Under the pieces are notes generated by a model, which saw only the letters and a program-made list of their open reading frames with translations, did not search any database and was not told the DNA's origin. Below are positions 61,421 to 64,000 of a stretch of 64,000 nt of DNA, in pieces. Positions within the stretch are counted from its first letter, which is position 1, and each line of letters begins with the position of its first letter. Origin of the DNA: Tateyamaria omphalii (lineage in GTDB: Bacteria > Pseudomonadota > Alphaproteobacteria > Rhodobacterales > Rhodobacteraceae); NCBI RefSeq assembly GCF_014651375.1, contig NZ_BMWT01000004.1, positions 1-64,000 of the forward strand, given 5' to 3'. Made by a program: the position numbers and the translations under genes.

Positions 61421-62539
61421 TTACGGCAGCGGCCCGGTGCGCCAGAGCTTCACCCGCAACCCACCATGGGCAATACTCGGTCCCTCCGGCTCAAACGACA
61501 GCCCGGTCGCCTTCGCCAGCGATGCTTCGCTGGTGACAATACCGACCTGCCAATCTGAAAACCGCTCGGCCAGCACCTGACCCAACCGGCCATAGACCGG
61601 GTAGAGGGCCTTCTTGTTGCCGATCCGGGCGCCATAGGGTGGGTTCACGATCACCAATCCCGGTGGGCCGTCCGGCGGGGCAATGTCACCTGCATTTCCG
61701 GTCTCAAAGGATACAAGATCAGCGACGCCTGCCCGTTCGGCATTGGCGCGGGCCATAGCAATCACACCCTGATCCCGGTCCGACCCGGTAAGGCGCACTT
61801 GTGGTGCGCCCCGCCGCTCAAATGTGCGCAGCGCGTCAACCGCAGCCGCGTCAAACCCGGTCAGATGCTCAAAGGCGAAACCGCGTGCCCGTCCGGCCTG
61901 CAGACCCGCGGCCATCTCGGCGGCCTCGATCACAAAGGTGCCCGACCCGCACATCGGATCAAACACGGGTTGTGTCCCGTCATAGCCGCATTGGCGCAGG
62001 AACAGCGCCGCGAGGGTCTCGCGCATGGGGGCCTTGCCGACCGCCTCCTTGTGGCCGCGCTTGTGCAGGGGCTCGCCTGACGTATCCACGCTGATCGTAA
62101 CCCGGTTGTCATCGATGCGGATCTTCAGCGTGACCGGCGCCTCACTGGCCACAGTCATGCCCGCGCTTTCAACCAACGCCGTCTCGACCCGCTTGGTCGC
62201 AGCACCCGCATGATAAATCTTGGACTTGCGCGATGTCGCAACCTCGACCCGCACGGGAACATCGGCGCGCAAAACCTCACCCCAGGGGAACTTGCGGGCA
62301 CGCTTGTCCAATTGGGCCAGATGGAACGCCATGAAAGACCCCATGCGCCACAACACCCGCGTGGCCCCGCGCAATTCAAGATTGGCGCGCCAGACCTCTG
62401 ACCACCCACCACCGATAAAAACGCCCCCCGGGGTCACCCCCTGCACATCAAAGCCAAACGCGCGGGCCTCGTCGGCGAGCGTATCCTCCATCCCCGGCAA
62501 GGTGATGGTAAAGATCGGGGCTGTGATTTCGGTGGACAT
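61421..62539 (-). CDS. THUMP-domain SAM-dependent RNA methyltransferase (RlmL-like N2-guanosine type)
   Basis: A 372-residue enzyme from the ATG at 62539. An N-terminal ferredoxin-like/THUMP region (IFTITLPGMEDTLADEARAFGF; VKIRIDDNRVTISVDTSG by position) precedes the Rossmann methyltransferase: LHKRGHKEAVGKAPMRETLAA, DPMCGSGTFVIEAAEMA and the catalytic IVNPPYGARIGNK (NPPY type, N2-guanine or related amine methylation). The target is probably 23S rRNA by family. The gene ends directly at the hairpin array. Confidence 0.9.
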   Translation of the reverse strand: MSTEITAPIFTITLPGMEDTLADEARAFGFDVQGVTPGGVFIGGGWSEVWRANLELRGATRVLWRMGSFMAFHLAQLDKRARKFPWGEVLRADVPVRVEVATSRKSKIYHAGAATKRVETALVESAGMTVASEAPVTLKIRIDDNRVTISVDTSGEPLHKRGHKEAVGKAPMRETLAALFLRQCGYDGTQPVFDPMCGSGTFVIEAAEMAAGLQAGRARGFAFEHLTGFDAAAVDALRTFERRGAPQVRLTGSDRDQGVIAMARANAERAGVADLVSFETGNAGDIAPPDGPPGLVIVNPPYGARIGNKKALYPVYGRLGQVLAERFSDWQVGIVTSEASLAKATGLSFEPEGPSIAHGGLRVKLWRTGPLP

Positions 62540-62590
62540 GACAGCGTCTATAGGCAACCGGCCGGGTCAGCGCGACCGCAAAGACGCAGG

Positions 62591-64000
62591 CTAGTCGGAA
62601 AACAAGTAGTCGACGGATGCAATCTCGCGGGCCTTGTCCACCGGCACACTCAGGAACTGCGACAGGCTCGATGCGTTGTCCTCAATGTCCGCGGTTTCGA
62701 CCATCCGGTTCAAATGCTCGAAATCCGCGTCGCGGATGCGATCGGATTCGAATGTCATGTCATTGCGGATCGTTGGCAACAAGCGTTCAAGCGTTTCGAT
62801 GCTGGTCTGTTCGCCAGCCAGACCCACACGCATGGCATGCCCGATCAGATAGTCATCGGTGAAGGCGCACTGAATTTCCAGCATCCGCGTGATCGACCGG
62901 TCGCCTGCAAAGTCCTGCAACAGGTCCAGGTTGCCCGGATCCATACAGACGATCAGGCGATCCGTGTCAAAATAGTCAAACAGCATCCGCATCAAGGCCC
63001 GCCGGTGGCGGGTCCGTTTTTCCAGCGTCTTCTGGATGCCGCCCAGATCGGGCAGGGGCGTATGCTCTTCGTTGAACAGGTATTCGATGGCGGGCACATT
63101 GGTCGTGGCCCGGATGCGCTCGAGCAGCCGTTTGGCTACGTGCCATTTCTTGCACACGATGATCAGCAATTCGCGATTGCGGCCGAGCGTGCTTTCGGTT
63201 TCCCAAAACCGGGTCGCAAATCTGCGCCCGATCCGGCCCCGTCCAGTCAGGAACTTGAACAGGCTCGCCCCTTCGTTCGAAATCAGGAACTGCACATTCT
63301 CGGCTGCATACAAAAGGCCGAGGCGGCGCTTCAGGTCTTTTGCCTCTGGGCTGATCTTGCGGGCAAACAGGAAATCCTGGCTCAGCAGCAGGTCATAATG
63401 GTCATCATAGAACGTGACCGGCATGCCGTAATCGGTGAACATCAGGAAGGTCAGCGTGCGCGTGCGGATCTCGTCCTCGGGCACCACATGTCGCACGATG
63501 GTCTGAAAGAATGTCTCATCCGGAATCCACGTGGTCCGGAAAAAGCGCATCACATCCTTCCGCTGCCGGGTGAAATCCAGAACCCACTCAATGGTCCGAC
63601 GCCGCAGACACCACCACTGGCTGCCGATCTGCACCTGAATGTCAGATGGAATCTCGCGCTTGATCCCGAAACGTTGTTGCGTGTGGTAGCTGGTATAGAA
63701 CCGCCATTTCTGGGTCCGTTCGTTGAAGAAGTGGCGATAAATCAGCCGCTCTTCTTTCATCCCGGTCTTGATCCAGTCACTTTCGAAGTAATCAAAGCTC
63801 TCGATGAAATCAGCGTCGTTGTCATCGAGGAAGCGGTGCGTGTACTCCGCCGACTTGATCGCCATGCAATCACCTGACAGCATGTAGAAATGCGTGGCGC
63901 GCGGGAATGCCTCGACCGCGCTTTCAACAGCATAGAGCGTGGCCTGCACAAGGCTCCATTCGCCCCAGCCGCACCTTATGCGACGATGGGCAAAGACAAC
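62591..64000 (-). CDS. Core-2/I-branching-type glycosyltransferase, 5' end outside the window
   Basis: 470 codons are in the window, and the frame is open to its right edge, so the start lies beyond 64000. The N-terminal end seen here reads CGWGEWSLVQATLYAVESA, then ATHFYMLSGDCMAIKSAEY, the Branch (GT14) pattern in which SGDC is followed by the acceptor region. A long C-terminal extension (LLIIVCKKWHVAKRLLERI; LIVCMDPGNLDLLQDFAGD) is typical of the DUF5928-type Roseobacter form. It probably decorates a cell-surface glycan. The stop at 62591 follows VDYLFSD. Confidence 0.8.
   Translation of the reverse strand, partial: VVFAHRRIRCGWGEWSLVQATLYAVESAVEAFPRATHFYMLSGDCMAIKSAEYTHRFLDDNDADFIESFDYFESDWIKTGMKEERLIYRHFFNERTQKWRFYTSYHTQQRFGIKREIPSDIQVQIGSQWWCLRRRTIEWVLDFTRQRKDVMRFFRTTWIPDETFFQTIVRHVVPEDEIRTRTLTFLMFTDYGMPVTFYDDHYDLLLSQDFLFARKISPEAKDLKRRLGLLYAAENVQFLISNEGASLFKFLTGRGRIGRRFATRFWETESTLGRNRELLIIVCKKWHVAKRLLERIRATTNVPAIEYLFNEEHTPLPDLGGIQKTLEKRTRHRRALMRMLFDYFDTDRLIVCMDPGNLDLLQDFAGDRSITRMLEIQCAFTDDYLIGHAMRVGLAGEQTSIETLERLLPTIRNDMTFESDRIRDADFEHLNRMVETADIEDNASSLSQFLSVPVDKAREIASVDYLFSD

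Noticed and set aside
1..64000. CRISPR arrays, rRNA genes and riboswitches
   Set aside because: No regularly spaced repeats of 24-40 bases, no rRNA-like sequence and no recognisable riboswitch core were seen; only one tRNA gene was found.

Overview
The window looks like chromosomal DNA of a marine Roseobacter-clade alphaproteobacterium (Rhodobacteraceae/Roseobacteraceae). The grounds are the leuC/leuD/leuB arrangement, rsfS-rlmH, a glcD-glcE-(small membrane protein)-glcF operon, an alphaproteobacterial-style AAA/DUF6638-like cluster, many TTG/GTG starts, and GC-rich intergenic hairpin repeats of a kind I associate with this clade. No plasmid or phage replication genes were seen.

Positions 1-20185 are accessory DNA. 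They hold (i) a minus-strand group of immunity-like and exported orphan proteins (193-2874); (ii) a TetR-controlled resistance cassette (3615-11450) with an SMR pump, a ClpX-type zinc-finger protein, an M28 peptidase, an RND adaptor and pump, and an alpha/beta hydrolase, with the same palindromic operator in front of tetR and in front of the RND genes; (iii) a decayed DUF427 gene; (iv) a tightly overlapping four-gene conflict-type operon (12004-19400): trypco2-like protein, trypsin-like protease, MoxR-like AAA+ ATPase, and a 1521-residue protein joining a vWA/SAV_2336-like region, a formylglycine-generating-enzyme-like domain and complete-looking type VI secretion sheath proteins TssB and TssC; and (v) an internally deleted IS5-family element with recognisable ends. 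This block ends against the 3' end of a tRNA-Pro(CGG) gene, a typical island boundary. The TssB-TssC fusion is the most unusual object here, because no other type VI gene is present.

Positions 20278-30506 carry an EamA transporter, an AT-richer GT32-like glycosyltransferase, the leucine genes leuB, leuD and leuC (minus strand), a membrane protein and an endonuclease/exonuclease/phosphatase-fold protein between leuD and leuB, then an MscS channel and a metallo-beta-lactamase-fold hydrolase on the plus strand. Positions 30563-43233 carry an XRE/DUF2975 pair, rsfS and rlmH, the glycolate oxidase operon glcDEF, two tandem exported trypsin-like proteases, an Hsp20, a GFA-family protein, a ClbS/DfsB-like protein and an Hsp70-like ATPase. 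Positions 43251-52978 carry exported or catabolic enzymes: an esterase-like phytase-family protein, a threonine dehydratase-like enzyme, a PHB-depolymerase-like esterase, an L,D-transpeptidase, succinate-semialdehyde dehydrogenase, an arylformamidase-like hydrolase and creatinase.

Positions 53181-61336 form a ten-gene plus-strand cluster of unknown function: a long coiled-coil protein, an AAA ATPase, a DUF6638-like protein, a soluble unknown protein and six small membrane proteins. It is punctuated by GC-rich hairpin repeats and followed by three tandem 8-bp-stem hairpins. The window ends with a THUMP-type RNA methyltransferase and the 3' part of a core-2/I-branching-type glycosyltransferase gene that runs off the right edge.
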